Below are positions 1 through 8,852 of a stretch of DNA of 64,000 nucleotides, one piece after another. Position 1 is the first letter of the stretch; the number at the start of each line of letters is the position of its first letter. A program made the position numbers and the translations under genes. The notes under the pieces are model-generated. The model searched no databases and had not been told where the DNA came from. It saw nothing but the letters and a program-made list of their open reading frames with translations. The stretch covers positions 3,394,259 through 3,458,258 of the forward strand of contig CM046847.1 in NCBI GenBank assembly GCA_025618425.1. Direction: 5' to 3'. This DNA is from Heliocidaris tuberculata (taxonomy: Eukaryota; Echinodermata; Echinoidea; Camarodonta; Echinometridae).

Positions 1-74
1 ACGCGCACGCCCCGCCCGCGTGTGTTCCCCGTCCACCAATCATGATCGCGCAGCCGCCATGCTCTTCCTCTTCC
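1..74 (+). repeat. Left inverted terminal repeat of the DIRS element (inner part)
   Basis: All 74 bases match the reverse complement of 5870-5943, and identity stops sharply at position 75. Because 5944-6048 continues the right end outward, the left repeat should extend about 105 bases upstream of the window. Confidence 0.9.
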
Positions 75-509
75 TTTCTCGCCCGTCAGAGCAGTGACAT
101 CTACGAGCTAAGTCTTAGCCTAAATTGCGAGATTTTTACTTCCAAAAGCTTTTTTGGTTGCTATTCGCTATTAAAATTCCGTTCACCAACCTTTTACAAG
201 CATTTTGGTGTATCTGACTTTTCCTAAGTCCACCTCCTTCACGGTATTTTAATCAAATTAATTTGCCGTTTTTCTTCCCCTTCGGGGCATTACACACAGA
301 CGGTGTCTAGTACGCCACGTCGGGCTCTTCCCCCGTAGGTTATCCCCGGGTTGCCCTGTCTGTAGGTGGTTCAATTCAACGCGCATTGGCAAGCGGTTTT
401 ATCAAAACGTTGTGTTTCTCCTTAGTTAGGAGTTTATTCCCACTCTGAATTGTGAGTTGGTTGTTGTTATATATTAGTTCTGTATTTGTTTGCTTGTCTT
501 TGTTTTCAG

Positions 510-641
510 TCATGTCGAAGTCTCCGTCTCGTACGGCTAGTATTTCCTCCCCCTCCGTGGGGACTCGCCTAGCCTTGGGAGGGTTGGCTGCGAGAGGTTC
601 ATCTCGCACCAATGTTATCTTCCCCGGAGCTTCGACTGTAG
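510..641 (+). other. Exon-like block in the DIRS leader with strong splice signals
   Basis: A long pyrimidine tract ending TTTTCAG at 509 precedes an ATG at 512. The frame from it is open for 43 codons, encodes a Ser/Arg-rich peptide beginning MSKSPSRTAS, and reaches a perfect donor AG/GTAAGT at 640-647. Read without splicing, the frame stops at TAG 665-667. Removing 642-770, where an acceptor-like CTCTCTCC..ATAG ends at 770, would keep frame 2 and join this peptide to the Gag leader. Splicing is inferred only from these signals. Confidence 0.45.
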
Positions 642-676
642 GTAAGTTAAGGCCCGCCTCGTCTTAGGCTCGCCCC

Positions 677-1360
677 GTGATGAGTTCGTCGTCTGTATTG
701 ACAACCAACTCATGCGGGATGTACCGGGAGAGTGAGTGCCGCACTAGGCCAATATCTCTCTCCGGGATAGAGACGAGCAATGTATTGCCTTTACAGGCAA
801 TACAAGGCGACGGGGAGAGTGAGTGCCTCACTAGGCCGATACCTCTCGCCGATAAAACTGTGGGCAATACCCCAACCCGCAGTTCGTCTCGCTCGAGTGA
901 CACTCCTCGCTCTCTAGCCACGGATGTGTTCGCTCAGGGGTCGGCTCCCTTTGTCTCTCCGCACGCTTCTAATCCAAGCAAGGCGGGTAAGAGTAAAAGG
1001 AGTCGTGATCTTCCTAATGTACCCAGTGCAGGGCTTACTACGGAAGCGGCGCCCGTTTCAAAGGATAAAGGGAGCGGTAAAAATGCTCGCCTGTCCAAGA
1101 AACGTAAGCGCCAGAGTCCTGCCCAGCCGGCCGGCGGGGCGGACTCTCTCCCCTCGACATCGACCGCGTCTTCACCGACTGTGTCAGGGGGGGCCAAGAA
1201 GAAGCGGGTTAGCCCTCCGAGGTCGACTACTTCTTCCGAGTCGGGCGTCTCCCATGAACTTCTGAAATATCTGAAGATCATTATGGAGAAGAGTGGTTGG
1301 TCGGACTCTATGTCCGTACCCCCCACCACACCTGACTCCAACCCCTCCCCCCCTAGGGGA
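677..1360 (+). CDS. N-terminal part of the DIRS Gag-like protein
   Basis: Frame 2 is open from 668 to 1723 and encodes a Ser/Pro/Lys-rich, probably disordered protein with basic clusters such as KKRKRQ and AKKKRV, which look like nuclear localisation signals. Its sequence becomes Arg/Phe/Val-rich nonsense-like from about 1370. The folded Gag body lies one frame away (frame 1, open from 1357). The change of frame falls at C/G runs at 1342-1368 and a CCGG-rich stretch. The copy may have lost or gained a base there, the shift may be programmed, or the two parts may be separate proteins. The start is uncertain; in-frame ATGs occur at 677 and 680, and a spliced start at 512 is possible. Confidence 0.55.
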
Positions 1361-2733
1361 GGGGGGATACCTGTACCCGTCCCGGTCCAGGTCCGGTTTC
1401 GGATCCGGTTCGGATACCGGATGCAATTCGGTTTCCGGTTTCGGATACCGGTTTTCCGGTCCCCGAATCCGGTTTTACCGGTTATCCGCCGGTTAGGAAC
1501 GCTGTTTTTCCCTTGGTTTCCACCACTGGTTCCAGTGGATTGGGATCCGGTTCCTCTGCTCAAGTATCCGGCTCAGTGCTGTTGGGCTCCAACAGACATG
1601 AGTCTTGCCGCCCCTCTTCGGGCGCCTCCCGACCACGTTCAGCTTTTGATCGTCCGGTCGTGGCTGCTCCCCTACCAGCGGCACTTGGTGCTCCGCCTGG
1701 GGAGGAATCCTGGGACTGCCTAAACCGCCCTTCTTGGGATCAGGCTTCGCAGTCGGGATTCTCGGAGGATGATGCCTCTTCACAGGCTGAGGTTACGCCC
1801 CAGACCTTTCGGTCCCTGGCGGTCGATACTCAAGCCCTGCTGGAGAAATATCTTCCCGACACGTATTTACCGAGTCGGGTCGATTCGGGACATCCATCTC
1901 TCCTTTTCAAAGGTGAGCGTCCCTCCAAGGGCATCCCTCTTACGGAGGACTTTAAGCGAGTCTATAATGACTTCTCTTCACAGCCTCCTTCCCTTCTTGG
2001 TAAGGCTCGTCCCTTGGCCAGGGATTTCACCTTCTCCCAGCAAGACACTCTCGATTTCTTTACGAGAAAGTCTTGTTCCAGTGACCTCATTCATGTAGGT
2101 GGAAGGCTTGGTGTCAACTTTAAGAGTACAGGTTACACCAAAGCGGAGAAGTTCCCGAACCTGATGGAAACCCATTCCAGGTCTGGCCTGAGACTGACTG
2201 CCTACTTGGGTACGCTCCTTTCCCTTCGGGCTAGGAGCCAGGAACTCCAGATGTCCGACTCGGACATTCTGTTGTTAGACGAAGCCCTCTTGTCTTTGAC
2301 GGGCTCGTTGTGGTCGGAGCTGTCTGTTACGGCAGCGCTAGCCACCAATGCTAGGAGGAAGCTGGCTCTTTCCTCTCTGGGCATTGCGGACGTGGACATA
2401 CCTGCCCTTTTGGCCAGTGTTCCCCACTCCGGTCAACACCTCTTTGGAGGTAAGGTGACTGAGGTGATCCAACATGAAGTTGAATCACGTAAGCAGGCGG
2501 CGGAACTTTCCAAACGCCTTAAGTCCTCCGCTCCAAAGTCGCAGGCTCAGGCTAACGTTCCACCTCCTCGACGCGGTGTCTCTTCTGGCTATCAGCCCGC
2601 TCGTGCACCGCAAGTTCAGCCCAGTGCCCCACACTCGTTTGGAGCCAAGGCGGAGCCTTCTCCTCGTGGTAGGAAGAAGGCCCGAGGTCGCGGTCGGGGC
2701 CGTGGTTCGGCCCACGATTCGCGGCGAGTTTGA
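1357..2733 (+). CDS. DIRS Gag-like protein body
   Basis: Frame 1 is open from 1357 to the TGA at 2731-2733. The C-terminal 300 or so residues look like a folded helical domain, with phrases such as LLEKYLPDTYLPSRVD and SLLGKARPLARDFTFS, and the protein ends in an Arg/Gly-rich tail (RGRKKARGRGRGRGS) suited to binding nucleic acid. No zinc knuckle is seen, which is usual for Gag-like proteins of this group. There is no convincing ATG at the start of this frame; the first stretch reads as a continuation of the upstream frame-2 peptide. The RT start codon at 2474 overlaps its last 260 bases. Confidence 0.65.
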   Translation, partial: GRGDTCTRPGPGPVSDPVRIPDAIRFPVSDTGFPVPESGFTGYPPVRNAVFPLVSTTGSSGLGSGSSAQVSGSVLLGSNRHESCRPSSGASRPRSAFDRPVVAAPLPAALGAPPGEESWDCLNRPSWDQASQSGFSEDDASSQAEVTPQTFRSLAVDTQALLEKYLPDTYLPSRVDSGHPSLLFKGERPSKGIPLTEDFKRVYNDFSSQPPSLLGKARPLARDFTFSQQDTLDFFTRKSCSSDLIHVGGRLGVNFKSTGYTKAEKFPNLMETHSRSGLRLTAYLGTLLSLRARSQELQMSDSDILLLDEALLSLTGSLWSELSVTAALATNARRKLALSSLGIADVDIPALLASVPHSGQHLFGGKVTEVIQHEVESRKQAAELSKRLKSSAPKSQAQANVPPPRRGVSSGYQPARAPQVQPSAPHSFGAKAEPSPRGRKKARGRGRGRGSAHDSRRV

Positions 2734-4678
2734 AGGTGCGCCCCGAGCGTTGGAGGAGAGGGTTGGAGGCCGTCTTCAGTACTTTCTTCCCGCCTGGGAA
2801 GAAATTACCGACGACAAGTTCGTGCTCTCCATCGTGCGAGGAGGCTTCTGCATAAAGCTCGCAGAGCCCCTCCCACACGGTGCCATCCGCCGCAACCCTC
2901 CTACACTCTCGCCCCTTTTCCAAGAGCACATCTCCTCAGAGATTCAAGAGCTGCTGGAAAAGGGTGCGATAGAAAGGGTACGAGACCACCCCCATCTGTG
3001 TCTCTCCCCTATCTTTGTAATTCCCAAACGCTCGGGGAAGCTCAGAATGATCTTGAATATGAAGGTCATAAATACCTTCATACCAAGAGAGCGTTTCCGC
3101 ATGGAAACCTTGGCCTCGATTCTTCCGGCTATCAGACCGTCAGACGTGGCCATTTCGGTAGACCTGAAAGATGCCTACTTTCACGTACCGATACACCCTT
3201 CTTCAAGGGACCTGTTGGGTTTCACCTTCCAAGGCGAAACTTTCCGGTTCAAAGCCTTACCATTCGGCCTGAAACCGGCACCTCGAGTTTTTACTCGAGT
3301 AGTCTCTGCCCTAGCCGCTTTCCTCAGGTATCGCGGTCTGAGACTTTTCACTTACCTGGACGACTGGCTCCTGGTGGCGAGCTCTGTGTCCGTCCTTCAG
3401 TCTCACATGGACCTACTCCTCTGTACCACACAGAGAGTGGGGTTCATAGTCAACTGGGACAAGTCGGAGTTGACTCCTACTCGCAAGCCCATTTACCTGG
3501 GTGCGGAAATAGACATCGCGAACCAAGTCGCCCGCCCCAGTCGGGAGAGGGTTCAAGCGATTGTCTTACTAGCTCGATCTCTTCGCCTCTTACGTCGAGT
3601 TCGGGCAGGCCGATGGCTCCAATTCCTGGGCCACTTATCGAGCCTTGTGGATGTCCTCCAAGACTGTCGGCTTCATATGAGGCCACTCCAACTTCATCTT
3701 CTGAAGTTTTTCAAGCCCAGTGTAGACTCTCTCAAGGTGTGGATTCCTCTCACCGGAGAAATCAAACGCCTGCTTACCCCCTGGTCGAAAGAGTCGTTCC
3801 TTCTTCAAGGCAAGTCTCTTCGCACGCCCCTTCCGTCAGTCTCCATCTCGACGGATGCCTCTCTTCTGGGGTGGGGCGGCCATTGTTCGGACCAGGTGGT
3901 CTCGGGGGACTGGTCACACCTGTGCACCTTACCCCACATCAATGTGTTGGAGTTGATGGCAGTCTTCATGTCTCTCCGTCATTTCGAGAACATGATAGTA
4001 GGTCGCTCCGTCCTGATTTTGACGGACAACACCACTGTTGCTGCCTACATCAACCGACAAGGCGGGACTCGTTCCACTACTCTGAACGATCTGACCGCCA
4101 AGCTGTGGAGGTGGTGTCGGTCTCACCGAGTAATTCCGATAGCCTCCTATGTTCCCGGCCAAGACAATCTGATTGCAGATTTTCTGTCCCGGGGCATGTG
4201 CCTTCCCTCCGAGTGGACACTGAACCAAGAGGTCTTCGATTACCTCAGTTCAGTCTGGGTCCCTCTAGAGATAGATCTGTTTGCGACATCTCTCAACCAT
4301 CGCCTCCCGCGATACTGCTCTCGAGTGCAGGATCCAGAGGCTTGGGCCCTCGATGCGTTCTCCCTTCAGTGGGAGAACTTCCGGGGTTACGCCTTTCCGC
4401 CGGTCTCCTTAATTCCTCAGGTCCTGCGGAAAGTTCAGGAGGATCAGGCGTGGGTTTTGCTCATAGCACCTTGTTGGCCGAGGAGACCTTGGTTTCCTCT
4501 TCTTCTCTCTCTGCTGGAAGGTCGGCCGCTCTCCCTTCCCCGGAGAGCAGACCTCATAGCTCAACCCCTATCGGGGATCCTCCACCTTCGTCCAGCGGCT
4601 CTACATTTGACCGCCTGGCCTCTGTCGGGGAGGATGCGAGGACTGCAGGACTCTCAGAGAGAGCCTCCCAGTTCATAG
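2474..4678 (+). CDS. DIRS reverse transcriptase / RNase H / methyltransferase-like polyprotein
   Basis: A 734-residue open frame. The RT domain spans roughly residues 120-330, with catalytic D230 in SVDLKDAYF, the LPFGLKPAP loop, and YLDD at 294-297. RNase H follows at about 455-590 with D461 (STDAS), E493 (LELMAV) and D518 (ILTDN), and a closing motif GQDNLIADFLSRG. The last part, residues 586-680, has the DLFAT..N..RY..DAF..W..FPP pattern known in DIRS elements as a Dam-like adenine-methyltransferase domain; here the NPPY-type motif reads FPP at about 641, so activity is doubtful. All RT and RNase H catalytic residues are present. It overlaps Gag at its start and the recombinase frame along most of its length. 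Product: cDNA synthesis from element RNA. Confidence 0.88.
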   Translation: MKLNHVSRRRNFPNALSPPLQSRRLRLTFHLLDAVSLLAISPLVHRKFSPVPHTRLEPRRSLLLVVGRRPEVAVGAVVRPTIRGEFEGAPRALEERVGGRLQYFLPAWEEITDDKFVLSIVRGGFCIKLAEPLPHGAIRRNPPTLSPLFQEHISSEIQELLEKGAIERVRDHPHLCLSPIFVIPKRSGKLRMILNMKVINTFIPRERFRMETLASILPAIRPSDVAISVDLKDAYFHVPIHPSSRDLLGFTFQGETFRFKALPFGLKPAPRVFTRVVSALAAFLRYRGLRLFTYLDDWLLVASSVSVLQSHMDLLLCTTQRVGFIVNWDKSELTPTRKPIYLGAEIDIANQVARPSRERVQAIVLLARSLRLLRRVRAGRWLQFLGHLSSLVDVLQDCRLHMRPLQLHLLKFFKPSVDSLKVWIPLTGEIKRLLTPWSKESFLLQGKSLRTPLPSVSISTDASLLGWGGHCSDQVVSGDWSHLCTLPHINVLELMAVFMSLRHFENMIVGRSVLILTDNTTVAAYINRQGGTRSTTLNDLTAKLWRWCRSHRVIPIASYVPGQDNLIADFLSRGMCLPSEWTLNQEVFDYLSSVWVPLEIDLFATSLNHRLPRYCSRVQDPEAWALDAFSLQWENFRGYAFPPVSLIPQVLRKVQEDQAWVLLIAPCWPRRPWFPLLLSLLEGRPLSLPRRADLIAQPLSGILHLRPAALHLTAWPLSGRMRGLQDSQREPPSS

Positions 4679-5664
4679 TCCAGAGTAGAAGAGAATCTAC
4701 CCGAGCTGTTTACAACTCGAGGTTAGAAGCCTTCCATGCTTGGTGTGAGGAGGGGGGAGTTTCTCCCCGTTCTGCCTCAGTCGGTGCTATTGCAGATTTC
4801 CTGATCTCCCTTTTCGATAAGGGTAGATCTCTCTCTACCATTCGTGGATACCGATCAGCTATTGCTGCAGTTCACCTTGGTTTTTCTGATGGTTCTGGAG
4901 TTTCGAACTCTCCCTTCTTGACCCATTTGCTAAGATCGTTTTTCTTAAAACGACCAGCAAATCGCCAGTTGACTCCTGCGTGGAGTCTTCCTTTGGTTTT
5001 GGACGCTTTGGCCAAACCGCCTTTTGAGCCGTTGTGCAAAGCGTCGTTGCACCATCTCTCGATTAAGACTGCCTTTCTTGTCGCTATTGCTTCTGGGCAG
5101 AGAAGAAGCACTATTCAGGCTCTCTCTACGGCGCCCGGGCATATCAGATGGGAAAGGCAAGGTGTACGTCTTGTCCCTCGACCTTCGTTTATTGCCAAGA
5201 ATCAGACTGATGCTTCTGGCTCCATCGAAGTGTTCTTGAGTCCTCTGTCGGAATTCTCTTCCGTTAAAGAGGACAAATCTTGGTGCCCTGCTAGGGCGCT
5301 CAAATGGTACTTGGATAGGACTAAGGTCTTTCGTAAGGATGATCAGCTCTTTCTCATTTCCCGTCACCCTTATTCCCCAGCATCACGGGAGACTATCTCC
5401 CGTTGGATTGTCGAGGCTATCCAAGCTGCGGGTTCGGAGGCTCTTCTGTCTGAGATTCCTCCAAGAGCGCACGATACCAGGAGTGTTTCCACTTCCTGGG
5501 CGCTTTTTCAGGGTATTCCTTTGGAGGATATCTTGAGGGCTGCCTTTTGGCGTTCCCCTACCTCCTTCACATCCTTCTATCTTAAGGATGTTCCTTCGGG
5601 TGAGGTTAGGTTTGCTACCTCTGGTTTGAGAGCTGCTTCGTCTTCCCTTTCTGCCCCTCGTTAG
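2734..5664 (+). CDS. DIRS tyrosine recombinase (long open frame overlapping RT)
   Basis: The recombinase domain occupies the last third, from about 4670. An N-terminal SAM-like core-binding part (STRAVYNSRLEAFHAWC) is followed by a catalytic part with Arg at 5101-5106 (GQRRST), H-x-x-R at 5470-5481 (HDTR), Trp at 5548 (AFWRS) and the nucleophile Tyr at 5578 (SFYLKD). The full catalytic set is therefore present. Frame 1 is open without a stop from directly after the Gag TGA (2731) to 5664, so the first 1.9 kb also reads through the RT gene in another frame as a Ser/Pro/Arg-rich sequence. No ATG near the recombinase domain is an obvious start. The enzyme would integrate the circular cDNA. Confidence 0.85.
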   Translation, partial: RCAPSVGGEGWRPSSVLSSRLGRNYRRQVRALHRARRLLHKARRAPPTRCHPPQPSYTLAPFPRAHLLRDSRAAGKGCDRKGTRPPPSVSLPYLCNSQTLGEAQNDLEYEGHKYLHTKRAFPHGNLGLDSSGYQTVRRGHFGRPERCLLSRTDTPFFKGPVGFHLPRRNFPVQSLTIRPETGTSSFYSSSLCPSRFPQVSRSETFHLPGRLAPGGELCVRPSVSHGPTPLYHTESGVHSQLGQVGVDSYSQAHLPGCGNRHREPSRPPQSGEGSSDCLTSSISSPLTSSSGRPMAPIPGPLIEPCGCPPRLSASYEATPTSSSEVFQAQCRLSQGVDSSHRRNQTPAYPLVERVVPSSRQVSSHAPSVSLHLDGCLSSGVGRPLFGPGGLGGLVTPVHLTPHQCVGVDGSLHVSPSFREHDSRSLRPDFDGQHHCCCLHQPTRRDSFHYSERSDRQAVEVVSVSPSNSDSLLCSRPRQSDCRFSVPGHVPSLRVDTEPRGLRLPQFSLGPSRDRSVCDISQPSPPAILLSSAGSRGLGPRCVLPSVGELPGLRLSAGLLNSSGPAESSGGSGVGFAHSTLLAEETLVSSSSLSAGRSAALPSPESRPHSSTPIGDPPPSSSGSTFDRLASVGEDARTAGLSERASQFIVQSRRESTRAVYNSRLEAFHAWCEEGGVSPRSASVGAIADFLISLFDKGRSLSTIRGYRSAIAAVHLGFSDGSGVSNSPFLTHLLRSFFLKRPANRQLTPAWSLPLVLDALAKPPFEPLCKASLHHLSIKTAFLVAIASGQRRSTIQALSTAPGHIRWERQGVRLVPRPSFIAKNQTDASGSIEVFLSPLSEFSSVKEDKSWCPARALKWYLDRTKVFRKDDQLFLISRHPYSPASRETISRWIVEAIQAAGSEALLSEIPPRAHDTRSVSTSWALFQGIPLEDILRAAFWRSPTSFTSFYLKDVPSGEVRFATSGLRAASSSLSAPR

Positions 5665-5711
5665 TTCTTCCCGTCCTGGGACATGCCACCCGGGTTTTTA
5701 TCCGTGCTATT

Positions 5712-5806
5712 CTAGCAAATAGGTAGATACATTGATTTATTGCTGTAAATCAAGAAAATTATAACTAATTTTGTTATTTACTAGATAAATCTATGTATCT
5801 ACCTAT
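5712..5806 (+). repeat. Internal complementary region of the DIRS element, left part
   Basis: Positions 5750-5806 equal the reverse complement of 5992-6048 over 57 bases with no mismatch. Positions 5712-5740 are also a near-perfect direct repeat of 5986-6014, so this block can fold on itself. In DIRS elements such a region pairs with both ends of the linear cDNA to allow circle closure. Confidence 0.8.
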
Positions 5807-5869
5807 GTCCCTCCCTCCAGCCCCTCTCCTTGTCTGACAACATGTCCTAGACTCTGTCTCTGACTGCTC

Positions 5870-6048
5870 GGAAGAGGAAGAGCATGGCGGCTGCGCGATC
5901 ATGATTGGTGGACGGGGAACACACGCGGGCGGGGCGTGCGCGTTTTGACTTAGCTTTTCTCGAATGACGGCATAGTTTGGGAAACTAGCAAATAGGTAGA
6001 TACATAGATTTATCTAGTAAATAACAAAATTAGTTATAATTTTCTTGA
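5870..6048 (-). repeat. Right end of the DIRS element: inverted repeat partners
   Basis: 5870-5943 pairs perfectly with 1-74, and 5992-6048 pairs perfectly with 5750-5806. The sequence changes to A/T-rich flank with an A run (6062-6073) right after, so the element end is placed at about 6048. Confidence 0.8.
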
Positions 6049-6061
6049 TTGAATATAAAGT

Positions 6062-7160
6062 AAAAAAAAAAAATGGCTATAAACCCCATCAAAATGCAAA
6101 GAATCGCACAGTCAAGGAGGCTGCCATTTGCTTACCTTTATGATATCACTTAAGCGCAGTCAAAAAGTATAATGCACGTGTCAGTGTGCGCATCAAAGTC
6201 CTTGCCATGCATGGCCTTCCTATATGAAACTACGCGCATTTCATCATGTCTTCAGTTTCTACGCCCTAGAGGTACGCATCATAGGTACGCATATGCGCAT
6301 CTCAACCATGCATTATCACTTTTTGATTCGCACTTTTTGCACTCCCGTGCATGTTAGCGAAAAAAAAAATAAAGAGCGCACACGTGACTCATTTCACCGC
6401 ATCTGATTGGCTACATTCTTGAACCCGTTTTTTGATATGGTCTAATGGAGCTAGGTAACTTGTTCTGACGTACATAAGCCATTTGTACCCGGCGAGGGGA
6501 TGCTTCGCTTTGCGTTGCCCTTGTTTTGTTTAAGTTGGCACCTGGTTTTCACCACCATGTCGTAATGATTTTGAAAGAAATTTTTAATCATGTATGTATG
6601 TTAACTGTTTGGGATATTTTCGGATTTCAACAAGATTCCAAGATGTTTTTGTGGGTACGTTTACTCCATTTCATGGGTATGAAGAGGGCACTCCTGACTG
6701 TATGCATGATTTTTTTTTTTATTATCAAGTGATGTTGATTTATTACTACACCTGTATGTATTGAATTCTGCCTACATGTATGTTGTACAAAGTGTTTTTC
6801 CTCTTTTTTTTTCTGTTTTCTATTATTTAAAGGCAGAACTGTCTTTCTGCTTTGCAGGATTTTTATTGTGTCGGGGGATGCTATACATGCATACACAGCT
6901 ATGCATAATGTGTTGGATATTGTGTTAAGATGTTATATATTTTTTTAAATATCTCATCAATTGTTACTATTTGCATGCAGTCATCAAATGATCTATAGGA
7001 TTATTAGGAAAGGGAAATGAGGAAAATTTGAAGTGTTGACAAGTTTGAGATAGCTGATGTCAATAATATATATGTTTGTGTTTTCATTGCCAGATAATCT
7101 GGGATTATTTGGATCTAGTTTCAGTACACAGGAGCTGGTGACATATATTGTGTTAGGGTC
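6062..7160. other. Intergenic, no gene recognised
   Basis: A/T-rich DNA with short frames only, none with a recognisable protein family. A patch at 6170-6510 has more CpG than its neighbours but no promoter signal that can be named. Confidence 0.5.
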
Positions 7161-7330
7161 TTGGGTAATTTAATGTAATTTATTGTTGAAAATGGTTCAT
7201 GATATTATTTATGATGTAATAACGCTATATTCTGTTGAAAAATGGTTCATGAAATTATGATGTAATTACGTTGTTATATTCTGTTGAAAATGGAAAATAA
7301 ATGAAATGAAATGAAATGAAATGAAATGTG
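7161..7330 (+). repeat. Short direct repeats ending in an ATGAA tail; probable non-LTR element 3' end
   Basis: A segment of about 45 bases containing TTGAAAATGGTTCATGA is repeated two to three times at 7185-7290 and runs into AATAAATGAAATGAAATGAA at 7295-7328. Simple-repeat 3' tails of this kind are typical of CR1/L2-like or RTE-like retroelements. No protein remains. Confidence 0.45.
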
Positions 7331-8070
7331 ATTGTGGAAGTTATTTGACAAATCAAGTAGATTTGGTTTTTCTAGTAGAGACAACTGTTCTTTGATGTTT
7401 TTTGGCTTAAATTAGGTTTGCAAAGTTCTCATGATGTTCCAACGAGTGTTTTATAGTAAAGGTTTTTATAATTTTTCAGGGTGAAATGGATTAGTATGAG
7501 ATTATGTACCGTTGTATTTCTACTTCAGTCTGTTTATGCTGTATGAAACAGGAAGGGAAGAGTAGAGGAAGGAAGAAAAGTGGTCACCATACAGTGATCC
7601 GGTGATCATGATCTATTGTAGATGTCACAATTGATGTAATGTCGCCCTCTGTTGGCGCATTGTGTGTATGCCTCAATTTATGATTGCCATCTAATAAAGT
7701 CACCATGGATCGAACTTCAAACTCTTCTGAAATCGCCTGGTGTTTCCTTTAATATTGGCACAGTAGAAAAAATACCAGTTAAACCACTGCATCACCAATT
7801 GGCACATCTACTTAGTGGAAAAGAGACCATTTGAAACCAGTAACTCCAATTGCCACAACCTTTTGTGACAGTTTTCCAACTGGGTCTTTCCAATTATGTG
7901 TTTCCAATGCAAGATATAGTTAATGGTCTGAAACAGCAATTTCCCCCTATGCCTTGGTCCATTTCGATGCCATGTGCAATGAAGATTTTTTTTCCATTTG
8001 CCCACTGGCTTCAGTTAGAATTCATAAACCTATATCTTTGAGGAAATAAAGCATGGAGCACTTGTCACCA
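7331..8070. other. Intergenic, no gene recognised
   Basis: Only short, unrelated open frames and A/T-rich sequence were seen. Confidence 0.5.
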
Positions 8071-8229
8071 GGGCCCCGTTGCATAAAACTTACCGTTAGC
8101 GGTAACTCTGCTATCAATGGTAACTACCATGGTAACATCACTCGACAGCCAATCAAAATCATGGTTTCCATGGGAGTTACCGTTGATGGCAAAGTTACCG
8201 TTAATGGTAAGTTTTATGCAACGGGGGCC
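8071..8229. mobile_element. 159-bp fold-back MITE (family A, copy 1)
   Basis: Begins GGGCCCCGTTGCATAAAACT and ends with its near-perfect reverse complement. Almost the whole element is one hairpin. The close relative at 44172-44333 differs at only a handful of positions, showing a mobile family. Confidence 0.85.
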
Positions 8230-8466
8230 AGAACTTAAATGTCGCAGTACCATAGAACGATATGAAACTCTTTAAAAGGTACTTAAATTACATTACTGCT
8301 AAAAACATTGGATGTGCACCTAGGCCATTAATTTGTCTGTGTCCGATGCCCCAAACTTTCATGCATATTTGTACCTTACATAAGCATCGATATACCAAAG
8401 AATGTTGATTACAATTAGCGCAGGGGGAAGTGAGTTCATGGTCTTCAGGGATTCTTTGTTACTGTA

Positions 8467-8478
8467 AAAAAAAAAAAA

Positions 8479-8509
<31 letters not shown>
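8467..8509 (+). repeat. A-rich run
   Basis: Forty-odd A residues interrupted once by C. It could be a poly-A tail of a retrocopy, but no AATAAA or gene-like sequence lies just upstream. Confidence 0.6.
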
Positions 8510-8513
<4 letters not shown>

Positions 8514-8852
8514 TTTGTATGTTATACAGGATGGCTCAGAAAGAATGCAACATCTGAGATCTGCAACTTGAAAGATATTGATACAACACCATTAATGTTT
8601 TATTGTATTGAGTAGAGAATTCTTTTCCGAGTAAAATGACACCAATTAAGATCATCAAATTGGGGTAAGGCGTTTTGATTCTACAGCTACGTTTTGTGAG
8701 GCAATGATGTCTTTTTCAAATTTTGCTATATACTTCTGCAACTGTAGTCATGCTTGAAGCAACAAGAAATATATACATGACGGCTTCCTATATACAATCC
8801 CTGTTTCAATTAAGTTGTCTTCATTTCAAAGCAAAAGCTTTTTTTTGGGGGG

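Larger units (their letters stand above)
1..6048 (+). mobile_element. DIRS-like tyrosine-recombinase retrotransposon, nearly complete
   Basis: The block carries, in order, a Gag-like region, a reverse transcriptase with RNase H and a methyltransferase-like tail, and a tyrosine recombinase. This set, with no LTRs and with inverted repeats, is diagnostic of DIRS-type elements, which integrate as circles through the recombinase rather than through a DDE integrase. Positions 1-74 are a perfect inverted match to 5870-5943. Positions 5750-5806 are a perfect inverted match to 5992-6048, and this is the internal complementary region used to close the circle. The left end is cut by the window edge. 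The perfect repeats and the long intact RT and recombinase frames indicate a young copy; the Gag frame may be broken. Base composition is clearly richer in G+C than the flank beginning at about 6050. Confidence 0.9.

Noticed and set aside
2485..5367. Minus-strand open frames inside the DIRS element
   Set aside because: They mirror the RT and recombinase genes and have no recognisable domains.
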